Shown: positions 6,768 through 16,239 of the stretch, piece by piece
Numbering within the stretch: position 1 is the first letter of the stretch
Layout of the letters: each line of letters begins with the position of its first letter
From: Xenorhabdus koppenhoeferi
GTDB taxonomy: Bacteria > Pseudomonadota > Gammaproteobacteria > Enterobacterales > Enterobacteriaceae
Length of the DNA stretch: 41,629 nucleotides
NCBI RefSeq assembly: GCF_900116635.1
Contig: NZ_FPBJ01000027.1
Coordinates: forward strand, 1-41,629
Direction: 5' to 3'
The notes under the pieces: generated by a model
Databases searched by the model: none
What the model was told of the DNA's origin: nothing
The model's input: the letters and a program-made list of their open reading frames with translations, nothing else
Position numbers and translations under genes: made by a program

Positions 6768-8081
6768 ATGGCTGAAAATAAGGACTCAAAGAGCCGTAAA
6801 AATCGGCAAAAACAGTGTCAATGGCAAAATAGACGCAGAACGTTACCGCTTTACGTCTTGTTGTTCGCCTTTTTCAGCTTCAGTGCAAATACGTCCGCAA
6901 ATCAGATTTCAGAAAATAAAAACCAGCTTAAAGATATTCAGCAAGATATTATTGAAAAAGAGAAAAGTGTCAAACAACAGCAAAAACAACGCACTGTTCT
7001 GCTTAATCAATTAAAAGAACAAGAAAGCACTATCTCGGAAGTAGGCCGTTCCTTGCACAGTACACAAGTTCGTCTGAATAAGCTGGAAAGCGAAGTTTCA
7101 GTGCTGAATGCAAATATCAAACGCCTGCAAACGCAACAAAAAGAGCAACGCCAGTTACTTGCCAGACAATTGGATGCCACATTTCGGCAAGGAAATCAGC
7201 AAGGATTAGAATTATTGCTCAATGGACAAGAAACTCAGCGTAAGGAGCGTGTACTCGCTTATTACAGTTATTTAAATCAGGCTCGTCAGGAGACTATAGC
7301 TAAGTTGCAAAAAACAACCGAGGAGCTTAGCCAGCAAAAAAAACTGCAACTGGGAAAGCGAAGTGAGCAAAAAGAAATATTGTCCAGCCAAAAACAGCAA
7401 AAACAAAAAATGGAAGTGGTTCGTACCGCACGACAAAAAACATTAACGGTGCTGGAATCTTCATTGAAAAAAGATCAGCAGAGCTTAACGGAGCTTCGGC
7501 AGAATGAAACCAGCTTGAGGAATAAGATTGTCAAAGCTGAACGTGAAGCCAAAGCCCGTGCTGAACGCGAAGCCCGCGAAGCGGCCCGTGTTCGTGCACA
7601 AGTTGCTGCGAAGCAGAAACAAGCCCAACAAAAAGGCACCAGTTATAAACCAACAGAAGATGAGCGTGCTCTTATGGCCAGAACAGGAGGCCTTGGGCGT
7701 CCTGTCGGGCAAGCCATCTGGCCGGTGCGTGGGCGTGTCATCCATAGTTTTGGTGAAGCAATACAGGGTGAACTGCGTTGGAAAGGGATTGTTATCCCTG
7801 CCGCTGAGGGCACGGAAGTGAAAGCCATTTCAGATGGACGCGTATTGTTGGCAGACTGGCTGCAAGGCTATGGTTTGGTCGTCGTCATTGAACACGGTAA
7901 AGGTGATATGAGTCTTTATGGTTACAACCAAAGTACGCTGGTTCGTGTCGGGCAACAAGTCAGGACTGGCCAGCCTATAGCTCTGGTCGGTAGCAGTGGC
8001 GGGCAACGACAGCCTTCATTGTACTTTGAAATTCGTCGTCAGGGACGGGCCGTTAACCCGTTGCCGTGGTTAGGAAAATAA
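6768..8081 (+). CDS. envC: Murein hydrolase activator EnvC
   Basis: EnvC is a periplasmic divisome factor recruited by FtsEX that activates the amidases AmiA and AmiB during cell separation. The start chosen is ATG 6768 (437 residues); a TTG at 6759 would add three. A basic N-terminus and signal sequence (LPLYVLLFAFFSFSANTSAN, about 28-47) precede a long coiled coil (about 50-280, rich in K, Q and E). A LytM/M23 domain follows from about 315: PVRGRVIHSFG, ELRWKGIVI, GTEVKAISDGRV and QPSLYFEIRRQGRAVNP. The zinc ligands of active M23 peptidases are degenerate, as known for EnvC. It forms an operon with yibQ. gpmM, usually upstream, is absent. Confidence 0.94.
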   Translation: MAENKDSKSRKNRQKQCQWQNRRRTLPLYVLLFAFFSFSANTSANQISENKNQLKDIQQDIIEKEKSVKQQQKQRTVLLNQLKEQESTISEVGRSLHSTQVRLNKLESEVSVLNANIKRLQTQQKEQRQLLARQLDATFRQGNQQGLELLLNGQETQRKERVLAYYSYLNQARQETIAKLQKTTEELSQQKKLQLGKRSEQKEILSSQKQQKQKMEVVRTARQKTLTVLESSLKKDQQSLTELRQNETSLRNKIVKAEREAKARAEREAREAARVRAQVAAKQKQAQQKGTSYKPTEDERALMARTGGLGRPVGQAIWPVRGRVIHSFGEAIQGELRWKGIVIPAAEGTEVKAISDGRVLLADWLQGYGLVVVIEHGKGDMSLYGYNQSTLVRVGQQVRTGQPIALVGSSGGQRQPSLYFEIRRQGRAVNPLPWLGK

Positions 8082-8111
8082 GAAAGAACACAAAATAGGA
8101 TGATCATACTG

Positions 8112-9182
8112 ATGATGAAGTATCTATTGATGAAACGTGTTGGCCTGCTTACTCTGTTATTTTGGATACTTTCATTCTTCACATCATTATTGGTGACACT
8201 AAATGCTCAAGCAGCGCGTTTAGCGATTGTCATTGATGATGTCGGCTATCGTGTTCATGAAGAAAACAAGATATTACAAATGCCCGTTGCGATTTCTATC
8301 GCAATTCTTCCAAATTCTCCATTCGGCAGGAAAATGGCGGAAAAGGCTCATCAGCAGGGACGAGAAATTTTGATCCACCTGCCGATGGCACCACTAAGTA
8401 AGCAACCGTTGGAAAAAAATACGCTGCTTCCTGCCATGAGCCGGGAAGAAATTGATCGTATTATTCAAGATACGATACAAAAAGTTCCCCATGCGGTTGG
8501 TATGAATAACCATATGGGCAGCGCAATGACATCTGATTTCAGGGGGATGGAGAAAGTGATGCAAGTATTGTCTCGGCATCATCTCTATTTTCTGGATAGT
8601 GTGACGATTGGCAGTACGCAAGTGACTAAAGCAGCAATGGGAACATCTGTTCCAGTGATCCGCCGGAATGTTTTTTTGGATAATGTTCAGACTGAAGCAG
8701 AAACACGGCATCAATTTAACCGGGCGATTGCACTTGCCCGTAAGCAAGGTTCTGCCATTGCAATTGGGCATCCGCATTCAACAACCGTTCGTGCTTTACA
8801 GCAAGCACTTGCGGTATTACCTGATGATATTGAATTAGTAACACCGGGTATGTTGTTGAACTTCGGGCCGCCAAACAAAAATGAACAACAGATAGCTCAC
8901 AAGTGTATAAAGCCTCAGAAACCGGAGCCTGTACCGGAAACTCAGTTGGATTATCTCAAGAAAGTAGGGAAGGCATTAATAAATAACGTCATTGTTGATA
9001 CCTTAAATCAGCATATTCAGAAGCTTCTGGAGCGCTTACCGAAACAAGGGGCGTCAAATACTTTAAGCAATACAGCGGAAAGCCAAGTAATAGTTAACCA
9101 AAAGGTTAACAAGAAAAAACTCCAGCAAAAAGAGGATGAAACAGGTGCCCATCAAATTACGGATACCTGTTCCAATTTTTGA
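8112..9182 (+). CDS. yibQ: Divergent polysaccharide deacetylase family protein YibQ
   Basis: YibQ belongs to the divergent polysaccharide-deacetylase group (NodB-like fold, carbohydrate esterase relatives); its substrate is not established. The signal peptide is VGLLTLLFWILSFFTSLLV ending AQA, then the fold starts ARLAIVIDDVGYR with the DD pair, followed by HLPMAP, MNNHMGSAMT, FLDSVT and AIGHPHSTT motifs typical of the family. ATG 8112 is chosen because AGGA at 8097-8100 then lies about 11 bases upstream; ATG 8100 has no spacing to that site. The C-terminal 90 residues are a charged extension, longer than in E. coli YibQ. It follows envC by 30 bases and is convergent with tdh. Confidence 0.88.
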   Translation: MMKYLLMKRVGLLTLLFWILSFFTSLLVTLNAQAARLAIVIDDVGYRVHEENKILQMPVAISIAILPNSPFGRKMAEKAHQQGREILIHLPMAPLSKQPLEKNTLLPAMSREEIDRIIQDTIQKVPHAVGMNNHMGSAMTSDFRGMEKVMQVLSRHHLYFLDSVTIGSTQVTKAAMGTSVPVIRRNVFLDNVQTEAETRHQFNRAIALARKQGSAIAIGHPHSTTVRALQQALAVLPDDIELVTPGMLLNFGPPNKNEQQIAHKCIKPQKPEPVPETQLDYLKKVGKALINNVIVDTLNQHIQKLLERLPKQGASNTLSNTAESQVIVNQKVNKKKLQQKEDETGAHQITDTCSNF

Positions 9183-9190
9183 ATAATCGG

Positions 9191-10216
9191 TTAATCCCAA
9201 TTCAGGATAATTTTGCCAGATTGCCCTGATCGCATGATATCAAAGCCTTTCTGGTAGTCATCAACCGAGAATTGGTGAGTGATGATTGGGGTTAAATCTA
9301 ATCCAGACTGAATTAATGCTGCCATTTTGTACCATGTTTCGAACATTTCACGTCCGTAGATACCTTTAATGAACAGTCCCTTAAAGATAACCTGATTCCA
9401 GTCTATCGCCATATCTGAAGGGGGAATACCCAACAGAGCGATGCGTCCGCCGTGATTCATGGTATTTAGCAAAGTACAGAATGCGGGTGGTGCTCCTGAC
9501 ATCTCCAAACCAACATCAAAACCTTCTGTCATGCCCAGTTCTGCCATAACGTCAGTCAGGCTTTCTTTGCTGACGTTCACGGCGCGGGTGACACCTATTT
9601 TGCGAGCCAGTTCAAGTCGATATTCATTCACATCGGTAATCACGACATGGCGGGCACCAACATGCTTACATACTGCTGCCGCCATGATACCGATGGGACC
9701 GGCACCGGAGACCAGTACATCTTCCCCGACAAGATCAAAAGAGAGTGCAGTGTGTACCGCATTACCGAATGGATCAAAGATAGCAGCGAGTTCATCTGGT
9801 ATATTGTCAGGAATTTTAAAGGCATTAAATGCAGGAATGACCAGATATTCAGCAAAAGCTCCCGCACGGTTTACACCGATGCCGATGGTATTGCGGCATA
9901 AGTGAGTGCGTCCGCCACGGCAGTTACGGCAGTGACTACAGGTTATATGGCCTTCACCGGAGACGCGATCACCAATGTTGAAACCTTTGACTTCCTGACC
10001 AATTGCAACGACTTCACCGACATATTCGTGCCCTACTACCATCGGAACAGGAATGGTTTTTTGCGACCAGTCATCCCAGTTATAGATATGGACATCCGTA
10101 CCGCAGATGGCTGTTTTACGGATTTTAATCATCACGTCGTTGTGCCCAAGTTCCGGCGTGGGCACATCTGTCATCCAGATACCTTCTTCTGGCTTTAATT
10201 CCGATAAGGCTTTCAT
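9191..10216 (-). CDS. tdh: L-threonine 3-dehydrogenase Tdh
   Basis: Tdh oxidises L-threonine to 2-amino-3-ketobutyrate with NAD+, the first step of threonine catabolism to glycine. It is a 341-residue zinc-dependent medium-chain dehydrogenase: catalytic Zn Cys in [13 protein letters not shown] (about 38), GHEYVGEV, the structural-zinc cluster [15 protein letters not shown] (about 93-107), and the nucleotide loop SGAGPIGIM. Its start lies nine bases after kbl, so the two form the kbl-tdh operon. In E. coli that operon is controlled by Lrp and leucine; no operator could be identified here. Confidence 0.96.
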   Translation of the reverse strand: MKALSELKPEEGIWMTDVPTPELGHNDVMIKIRKTAICGTDVHIYNWDDWSQKTIPVPMVVGHEYVGEVVAIGQEVKGFNIGDRVSGEGHITCSHCRNCRGGRTHLCRNTIGIGVNRAGAFAEYLVIPAFNAFKIPDNIPDELAAIFDPFGNAVHTALSFDLVGEDVLVSGAGPIGIMAAAVCKHVGARHVVITDVNEYRLELARKIGVTRAVNVSKESLTDVMAELGMTEGFDVGLEMSGAPPAFCTLLNTMNHGGRIALLGIPPSDMAIDWNQVIFKGLFIKGIYGREMFETWYKMAALIQSGLDLTPIITHQFSVDDYQKGFDIMRSGQSGKIILNWD

Positions 10217-10225
10217 AGTGATACC

Positions 10226-11422
10226 TTATGTAATGATGTTCAGTTTCTTTCCAATGCGTATAAATGCAGCCACCACATGTTCAATCTGTTCTTCAGTATG
10301 GGCGGCGGAAATCTGGGTTCGAATACGTGCCTGACCTTTAGGAACAACCGGGTAGAAGAACCCAATCACATAAATACCCTCTTTCAGCAATTCAGTCGCA
10401 AATTCCTGCGCCAATTTTGCATCACCCAGCATTACTGGAATGATTGCATGGTCAGCACCCGCCAGAGTAAAGCCGGCGGCGGTCATTTTCTCACGGAACA
10501 GATTCGCATTTTTCCAAAGACGCTCACGCAGATCATCGCCATTTTTCAGCATATCCAGCACCTTGATCGATGCAGCGACGATAGCCGGAGCCAGCGAGTT
10601 AGAGAACAGATAAGGACGCGAACGCTGGCGTAGCCACTCTACGACTTCTTTGCGCGCAGCGGTATAGCCGCCAGATGCGCCGCCCAAGGCTTTGCCGAGA
10701 GTACCGGTGATAATATCGACACGTCCCATGACATCACAATATTCATGTGTGCCACGACCCTGCTGACCGACAAAACCCACGGCATGTGAATCATCAACCA
10801 TGACGAGTGCACCAAATTCGTCCGCCAGATCACAGATGGATTTCAGGTCAGCGATGACACCATCCATTGAAAATACGCCGTCAGTTGCGATCAGGATATT
10901 GTGTGCACCTTCTGTTTTTGCTTTCTCTAACTGTGCTCTTAATTCCTGCATGTCATTGTTGGCATAGCGATAACGTTTCGCTTTACATAGACGGATACCA
11001 TCAATAATGGAAGCATGGTTCAAGGCATCAGAAATAATGGCATCTTCTGGTCCAAACAGCGTTTCAAACAGACCGCCGTTTGCATCAAAACATGAGGAGT
11101 ACAGAATGGCATCTTCCATACCCAAAAATTCGGCTATCTTATTTTCTAATTCTTTATGGGAATCTTGTGTACCACAAATAAAGCGGACTGACGCCATACC
11201 AAAACCGTGGCTATCCATTCCTGCTTTTGCAGCAGCGATCAGGTCAGGATGATTAGCTAAACCTAAGTAGTTGTTAGCACAAAAATTAATGACCTGGCTG
11301 CCTTCAGCAACCGCAATGTTGGCATTCTGGGCAGATGTGATGATACGTTCAGTTTTAAATAGCCCTTCGGAACGGGTCTGTTCCAATTGTTCATTCATTT
11401 TCTGGTAAAACGACGCTGACAT
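10226..11422 (-). CDS. kbl: 2-amino-3-ketobutyrate CoA ligase (glycine C-acetyltransferase) Kbl
   Basis: Kbl is a PLP enzyme that cleaves 2-amino-3-ketobutyrate with CoA to glycine and acetyl-CoA, consuming the unstable product of Tdh. The start ATG 11422 (MSASFYQKM) follows an AGGAG site and gives 398 residues, the E. coli length; seven extra upstream codons are unlikely. Recognisable parts are [19 protein letters not shown], the [13 protein letters not shown] stretch, [11 protein letters not shown] with the PLP-binding Asp, and [15 protein letters not shown] with the Schiff-base lysine. It is the first gene of the kbl-tdh operon and is divergent from rfaD. Confidence 0.96.
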   Translation of the reverse strand: MSASFYQKMNEQLEQTRSEGLFKTERIITSAQNANIAVAEGSQVINFCANNYLGLANHPDLIAAAKAGMDSHGFGMASVRFICGTQDSHKELENKIAEFLGMEDAILYSSCFDANGGLFETLFGPEDAIISDALNHASIIDGIRLCKAKRYRYANNDMQELRAQLEKAKTEGAHNILIATDGVFSMDGVIADLKSICDLADEFGALVMVDDSHAVGFVGQQGRGTHEYCDVMGRVDIITGTLGKALGGASGGYTAARKEVVEWLRQRSRPYLFSNSLAPAIVAASIKVLDMLKNGDDLRERLWKNANLFREKMTAAGFTLAGADHAIIPVMLGDAKLAQEFATELLKEGIYVIGFFYPVVPKGQARIRTQISAAHTEEQIEHVVAAFIRIGKKLNIIT

Positions 11423-11582
11423 TTTTCTCTCCTGAGTACCCAATTAAGTGGAAGGCGGAGCTATTTTACTGATAGATCCTGTTAGTGACGACATAACAAG
11501 AAAGATAATATCAACTTTGTAAAGCTGATCACGGCGCAGGGACTGCCAAGGGATAGGATTTCAGGATTTTACCCTGTTTAAG

Positions 11583-11651
11583 CTACTGTCGTCAGTAGGG
11601 TTAAGTGCTATTATACGTTCCAAAGATACTGACTATTTAGAGGTGAGCCAA
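11583..11651 (+). promoter_or_regulatory. Putative rfaD promoter region with small inverted repeat
   Basis: An inverted repeat CTACTG-TCGT-CAGTAG (11583-11598) is followed by TATTAT at 11609-11614, a plausible -10 box, and by an AGAGGTGAG ribosome site before the rfaD start. The matching -35 is poor. In E. coli rfaD has a heat-shock promoter; I cannot confirm one here. Confidence 0.3.
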
Positions 11652-12590
11652 ATGATTATTGTCACTGGTGGTGCGGGGTTTATTGGCAGCAATATTGTCA
11701 AGGCACTGAATGACGAAGGCTATAAGGATATTTTGGTTGTTGATAATCTGAAAGACGGCACAAAATTTGTCAATTTGGTTGATTTGGATATCACCGATTA
11801 TATGGATAAGGAAGATTTCGTTGCCAGTATCGTTGCAGGTGATGATTTAGGTGATATTGATGCCATTTTCCATGAAGGTGCGTGCTCGTCCACAACGGAA
11901 TGGGATGGCAAGTATATGATGGACAATAATTATCAGTACTCTAAAGATGTACTGCATTATTGCCTTGAGCGTCAGATCCCGTTCCTGTATGCATCTTCTG
12001 CTGCAACTTACGGTGGCCGCAGTGATAATTTCATTGAAGAACGTCAGTACGAAAAACCTCTCAATGTTTATGGCTACTCCAAATTCCTTTTTGACCAGTA
12101 TGTTCGCAATATTTTACCTCATGCGGATTCCCAAGTTTGTGGCTTCCGTTATTTCAATGTATATGGGCCGCGCGAAGGGCATAAAGGCAGTATGGCGAGT
12201 GTTGCCTATCATTTGAACAATCAAATTCACCAAGGGCAAAACCCGAAATTATTTGCTGGTAGTGAAAACTTCTGTCGCGATTTTATCTATGTCGGTGATG
12301 TCGCCGCGGTAAATCTGTGGTTCTGGAAAAACAGTATTTCCGGTATTTTTAACTGTGGAACGGGTCGTGCAGAATCTTTTCAGTCTGTTGCCGATGCTGT
12401 TACTGAATTCCACAAAGAAAAATCGCCTGCTGTGGAATACATCGATTTCCCAGAAAAGTTAAAAGGCCGCTATCAGAGTTTCACTCAGGCCGATCTGACA
12501 AAACTTCGTGCCGCTGGTTATGAAAAGCCGTTCAGGACCGTTGCTGAAGGTGTTGCTGAATATATGCAATGGCTCAATCAGGATAATTAA
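11652..12590 (+). CDS. rfaD: ADP-L-glycero-D-manno-heptose 6-epimerase RfaD (HldD)
   Basis: RfaD converts ADP-D,D-heptose to ADP-L,D-heptose, the donor for RfaC and RfaF. The start is ATG 11652 ([14 protein letters not shown]), with AGAGGTGAG just upstream; a GTG at 11643 lies inside that site. The 312-residue short-chain dehydrogenase has the NADP loop GGAGFIGS (6-13), the SSAATYGG segment and the catalytic YGYSK motif (about 140), then [19 protein letters not shown] and [13 protein letters not shown]. It is the first gene of the rfaD-rfaF-rfaC operon, nine bases before rfaF. Confidence 0.96.
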   Translation: MIIVTGGAGFIGSNIVKALNDEGYKDILVVDNLKDGTKFVNLVDLDITDYMDKEDFVASIVAGDDLGDIDAIFHEGACSSTTEWDGKYMMDNNYQYSKDVLHYCLERQIPFLYASSAATYGGRSDNFIEERQYEKPLNVYGYSKFLFDQYVRNILPHADSQVCGFRYFNVYGPREGHKGSMASVAYHLNNQIHQGQNPKLFAGSENFCRDFIYVGDVAAVNLWFWKNSISGIFNCGTGRAESFQSVADAVTEFHKEKSPAVEYIDFPEKLKGRYQSFTQADLTKLRAAGYEKPFRTVAEGVAEYMQWLNQDN

Positions 12591-12599
12591 TCGACTTCT

Positions 12600-13652
12600 A
12601 TGAAGATATTGGTGATCGGCCCATCATGGGTAGGTGACATGATGATGTCACAAAGCCTCTACCGTACTCTGAAAGCTTTGTATCCTAATGCAGAAATTGA
12701 TGTGATGGCTCCCGCATGGTGCCGTCCATTATTGGCAAAGATGCCAGAAGTGAATCAGGCATTGGCTATGCCGCTGGGTCATGGCGCCCTTGCTTTGGGT
12801 GAGCGCCGACGCCTCGGTTTCGCATTGCGCGAAAACAGATACGATCGTGCCTATATATTGCCCAATTCATTCAAATCTGCACTGGTGCCTTTCTTCGCCA
12901 ATATCCCGCTGCGTACAGGCTGGCGCGGTGAAATGCGTTATGGGTTACTAAATGATCTCCGGGTTCTGAATAAGCGCGCTTTTCCACTGATGGTTCAACG
13001 TTATGTCGCTCTCGCCTATGAAGGGAAAAACCTGCGTAACTCTGATGAGCTTCCACAACCTTTGCTATGGCCGCAATTGAGTATCAATGACGAAGATATT
13101 GCGGAATCAACCTCAGCCTTTAATATTGCTGATCACCGCCCTATTATTGGTTTTTGCCCTGGCGCCGAATTCGGCCCAGCCAAACGCTGGCCGCATTATC
13201 ACTATGCAACCCTTGCCGAACAGTTAATTTCCCAAAAGGGTTATCAAATTTTACTGTTTGGCTCCGCCAAAGATCATGAATCTGGTGAAGCTATACGCAC
13301 CCTTTTAAGCAAAGAAGCCCGCGAAGATTGCCTTAATCTGGCAGGAAAAACTTCACTTGAACAAGCAGTCAATATTATCGCAGTCTGTGACGCCATAGTA
13401 ACGAATGATTCAGGTCTGATGCATGTGGCAGCCGCTTTAAACCGTCCTTTAGTCGCATTATATGGTCCAAGTAGTCCTGATTTTACTCCACCGTTATCAA
13501 ATAAGGCTGAAGTTATTCGCCTGATTACGGGATATCACAAGATCAGAAAAGGTGACAGTGATGGCGGTTATCACCAGAGTTTGATTGATATTCAGCCTGA
13601 AATGGTTTTAGCGTCATTAGAAAAACTGCTACAGGCGGAGAGCCAGAATTAA
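12600..13652 (+). CDS. rfaF: ADP-heptose:LPS heptosyltransferase II RfaF (WaaF)
   Basis: RfaF adds the second L,D-heptose to heptose I of the LPS inner core at the cytoplasmic face of the inner membrane. It is a GT9-family enzyme of 350 residues with the family start KILVIGPSWVGDMMMSQSLY, the acceptor-side PNSFKSALVPFFANIPLRTGW, the ADP-heptose binding block FCPGAEFGPAKRWPHYHYATLA (about 183-204) and NDSGLMHVAAALNRPLVALYG with SSPDFTPP. Its stop and the rfaC start share one base (TAATG at 13650-13654), indicating coupled translation. Confidence 0.96.
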   Translation: MKILVIGPSWVGDMMMSQSLYRTLKALYPNAEIDVMAPAWCRPLLAKMPEVNQALAMPLGHGALALGERRRLGFALRENRYDRAYILPNSFKSALVPFFANIPLRTGWRGEMRYGLLNDLRVLNKRAFPLMVQRYVALAYEGKNLRNSDELPQPLLWPQLSINDEDIAESTSAFNIADHRPIIGFCPGAEFGPAKRWPHYHYATLAEQLISQKGYQILLFGSAKDHESGEAIRTLLSKEAREDCLNLAGKTSLEQAVNIIAVCDAIVTNDSGLMHVAAALNRPLVALYGPSSPDFTPPLSNKAEVIRLITGYHKIRKGDSDGGYHQSLIDIQPEMVLASLEKLLQAESQN

Positions 13653-14629
13653 TGCGTGTTTTACTGGTAAAAACATCTTCAATGGGAGATGTGTTGCACA
13701 CTCTGCCGGCTCTGACAGATGCCAGACAGCATTTTCCTGAGATTCAATTTGATTGGGTGGTTGAAGAGGGGTTTGCACAAATTCCAACTTGGCACACTAC
13801 TGTCGCAAATGTTATTCCTGTCGCTATCCGTCGCTGGCGGAAAAATTGGTTCAGGAAAGATATCCGTGAAGAACGCGCGCAGTTTCGCAACCAACTGAGG
13901 CTGCATCACTATGACGCGATCATTGATGCCCAAGGATTGTTAAAAAGTGCCTTCTTGGTGACTCGACTGGCACATGGTGCAAAACATGGTTATGACAGAA
14001 AAAGTATCCGTGAACCCATCGCCAGCGTTTTCTACGATCACCGTCATTCTGTTAGCAAGCAACAACATGCGGTTGAACGCATTCGTGCCTTGTTTGCTGA
14101 AAGTCTGGACTATAAAAAATCGTCGGAACAAGGTGATTACTCCATCGCTCGCCACTTTCTGAGCCAACAAGCAGGAAACCAAAGTGATTATCTGGTCTTC
14201 CTTCATGCAACAACTCGTGATGAAAAGCACTGGCCTGAAAATCATTGGCGACAACTTATTGCCGATATCCAAACAACAGGCATGCGAATCAAACTACCTT
14301 GGGGCGAAGAGCACGAACACCAACGGGCATTAAAGCTGGCAGAAGGGTTTTCTCATGTTGATGTGTTACCGAGATTGAGTCTTGCGGAAGTTGCTCAAAT
14401 TCTCGCTGGTGCAAAAGCGGTGGTTTCTGTTGATACGGGATTAAGCCATCTTACAGCGGCGCTTGATCGGCCCAATATTACGTTATTTGGGCCGACAGAT
14501 CCGGGGTTGATCGGTGGGTATGGGGAAGAGCAGCATTCCCTGAAATCGGGTGATGGCACAATGCAGGGCATTACCTCATCAGAAGTTAACCTGTTCTTGC
14601 AAAATATTCTAAAAGAGAACTTTTCCTAG
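13652..14629 (+). CDS. rfaC: ADP-heptose:LPS heptosyltransferase I RfaC (WaaC)
   Basis: RfaC transfers the first L,D-heptose to Kdo2-lipid A. The 325-residue GT9 protein begins RVLLVKTSSMGDVLHTLPAL, with DARQHFPEIQFDWVVEEGFA, IIDAQGLLKSAFL, HATTRDEKHWPENHWRQL and the C-terminal SVDTGLSHLTAALDRPNITL followed by FGPTDPGLIGGYG. It overlaps rfaF by one base. The last 320 bases recur in decayed form at 15925-16239. The few bases after its TAG (about 14630-14660) match, on the minus strand, the 3' end of the mig-14 gene further right, so the original neighbour was probably mig-14 in convergent orientation. Confidence 0.96.
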   Translation: MRVLLVKTSSMGDVLHTLPALTDARQHFPEIQFDWVVEEGFAQIPTWHTTVANVIPVAIRRWRKNWFRKDIREERAQFRNQLRLHHYDAIIDAQGLLKSAFLVTRLAHGAKHGYDRKSIREPIASVFYDHRHSVSKQQHAVERIRALFAESLDYKKSSEQGDYSIARHFLSQQAGNQSDYLVFLHATTRDEKHWPENHWRQLIADIQTTGMRIKLPWGEEHEHQRALKLAEGFSHVDVLPRLSLAEVAQILAGAKAVVSVDTGLSHLTAALDRPNITLFGPTDPGLIGGYGEEQHSLKSGDGTMQGITSSEVNLFLQNILKENFS

Positions 14630-14661
14630 TGGCTACGCACAATCGATTTTTACATTAAAAT

Positions 14662-14823
14662 ATGGAACCCAACACGAACTCGTTCCCTAATTTAAAATTG
14701 ATTATATTTTCTAAAAGTACTGATGATGTGTTTTATCAAAGATATATAGAAGTTTGGTCTCAATATTTAGCAATAAAATTAATTATCCAAAAATTTTTTC
14801 TAAAAATAACATCAGGTGCATGA
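14662..14823 (+). CDS. Small hypothetical protein or truncated gene start (53 aa)
   Basis: ATG 14662 to TGA 14821-14823 encodes 53 residues beginning MEPNTNSFPNLKLIIFSKST, followed by DDVFYQRYIEVWSQYLAIK. The last four bases (ATGA, 14820-14823) overlap the start of the next glycosyltransferase gene, the usual sign of coupled translation. I do not recognise the family. KLIIFSKSTDD looks like the first beta strand and loop of a larger sugar-modifying enzyme, so it may be the N-terminal stump of a lost gene. No clear ribosome site precedes it. AT-rich like the rest of this accessory stretch. Confidence 0.35.
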   Translation: MEPNTNSFPNLKLIIFSKSTDDVFYQRYIEVWSQYLAIKLIIQKFFLKITSGA

Positions 14824-15611
14824 ATATGATTTTTTCAGATAAAAGTGATGTCACTATAGTTATCACAAGTTGTGGAAGGTTTGAACTATTAGAAAATACT
14901 ATTCAATCATTGGATAAGAATAATACTTATCCAATTGGAAAAGTGATAATTACAGAAGATTCAGGAAACAAAAAAATTGTAGAGGTAATACCAGAACATT
15001 GGAAACCTCATTGCGAAATAATAATAAATAATCCCAAACTTGGGCAAATAAAGTCTATAGATCTAGCTTATAGTAAAGTAGAGACACAATATATTTTCCA
15101 TTGTGAAGATGATTGGCTTTTTTATAGAGATAGATTTATCGAAGATTCACGTTTACTGCTTGAAGAAAATCATGACATTCTGCAAGTATGGTTACGTGAT
15201 TTTGAAAAAGATATCAAGATTAATTACCCTTTCCATTATCCTTCTAATCCGCAATCGGTCTGTGGAGTAGATTTCTCGATATTAGAAAGCAATGATGAAG
15301 TTTGGAAGGGGTTTAGCTTTAATCCTGGTTTACGTAGAAAAAGCGATTACTTAAGAATAGCTCCTTACTATGTTGGGAAAGATTTTGGAGAAGCTGAAGC
15401 GCACATTTCAAAATTGTATTATGACATGGGAATGTATGCTGTTCTCTTAAAGAATAGTGCAACAGAACATATTGGCTGGGATCAGCATATTATTAATGAA
15501 AATGATATTTCCCATAATAAAGACAAAAGACAAGAGAAAATAAAATATTTTTCAATAGGATTTCTTTTTGGCTGTATCTTAACTTTTGTTTTTATTTCTT
15601 TGATGAAATAA
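14820..15611 (+). CDS. Family-2-like glycosyltransferase with C-terminal membrane anchor
   Basis: The start is ATG 14820 (MNMIFSDKSDVTIVITSCGR), with CAGGTG a few bases upstream, giving 263 residues. The GT-A nucleotide-binding start VTIVITSCGRFELLENTIQS is followed by ITEDSG and, near residue 97, HCEDDW, which provides the acidic DxD-type metal site. The C-terminus has a single hydrophobic segment (FSIGFLFGCILTFVFISLM) that should anchor the protein in the inner membrane. The gene is AT-rich and lies between the two copies of the rfaC 3' end, so it is probably acquired. Its acceptor is unknown; an LPS-core sugar is inferred from context. Confidence 0.75.
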   Translation: MNMIFSDKSDVTIVITSCGRFELLENTIQSLDKNNTYPIGKVIITEDSGNKKIVEVIPEHWKPHCEIIINNPKLGQIKSIDLAYSKVETQYIFHCEDDWLFYRDRFIEDSRLLLEENHDILQVWLRDFEKDIKINYPFHYPSNPQSVCGVDFSILESNDEVWKGFSFNPGLRRKSDYLRIAPYYVGKDFGEAEAHISKLYYDMGMYAVLLKNSATEHIGWDQHIINENDISHNKDKRQEKIKYFSIGFLFGCILTFVFISLMK

Positions 15612-15633
15612 CATTTCAATCTCATCATTACAG

Positions 15634-15652
15634 AGCTCCTTTCTTAGGAGCT
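15634..15652 (+). terminator. Hairpin after the membrane-anchored glycosyltransferase
   Basis: AGCTCCT (15634-15640) pairs with AGGAGCT (15646-15652) around a 5-base loop, 22 bases after the stop. The following sequence CTTGGGTTATTC has only a poor T-tract, so termination strength is uncertain. Confidence 0.4.
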
Positions 15653-15924
15653 TGGGTTATTCATTGCTTCAGTTTATAACTAAAGTGGTATTTTTATACA
15701 AATTATTCGATGGTTATTATATAGAAAATATTATTATCAATTGTTGTAATCGTACAGAACATAAAGAGATTAATACTACGATGTTTTAATTAGAATTTTT
15801 CATTATAGATAATCCTGTAAAATGGAAAAAAGAATGCGATAAATATTATGTTTAATTCATAAAAAAGTCACATTTTTGATCCAAATAATCTCAATTTTAT
15901 TTCACTGCTATCAAAAAAATTGAA
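15653..15924. other. AT-rich gap without recognisable gene
   Basis: This stretch between the glycosyltransferase and the rfaC remnant is rich in A and T, has stops in all frames, and shows no motif I can name. It may be part of the segment inserted between the duplicated rfaC ends. Confidence 0.4.
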
Positions 15925-16239
15925 GTACTCCACTTGAACGGACGACCATAAACCAACGGGCATTGAGGTTGGCAGAGGGAACCCATGTTGATATTCTGTT
16001 TAAGTCAACATTCACCAAAGTTGCATAAGTCTCTGTAAGTATCAACGCAAATACGGGACATAGCAGTCTTGACGTGATACTTGAACTATTCTGTTTGACT
16101 CAATCAATCCTGATTCGTTTAGGGTGGATATAGAAAATAGCAGCATTGACTTAAATTAGTGGATAACACGATGTAACATATTGAACTATTAGAAGTTATG
16201 CTGCTTTTGAAGTAAGCTCTAAAAAAGAACTTTTCCTAG
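15925..16239 (+). pseudogene. rfaC: Decayed duplicate of the rfaC 3' half
   Basis: The stretch aligns colinearly with intact rfaC from about 14300 to 14629. Matching blocks include ACCAACGGGCATT (15952 against 14319), the GGCAGAGGGA / GGCAGAAGGGT pair, CATGTTGAT (15984 against 14354), ATACGGGA near 16051 against 14435, GCAGCATT, AGAAGTTA and finally AAGAACTTTTCCTAG (16225-16239 against 14615-14629). Multiple small deletions and stops abolish the frame. It ends inside the 3' end of the convergent mig-14-like gene, just as intact rfaC would have overlapped mig-14 before the region was split. Confidence 0.8.

Noticed and set aside
9140-9171. Hairpin AACAGGT...ACCTGTT at the end of yibQ as a terminator
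   Set aside because: It is inside the coding sequence with an 18-base loop and only a short T-run; too weak to call.
9459-9905. Plus-strand open frames antisense to tdh
   Set aside because: They lie wholly inside a conserved gene and show no family motif.
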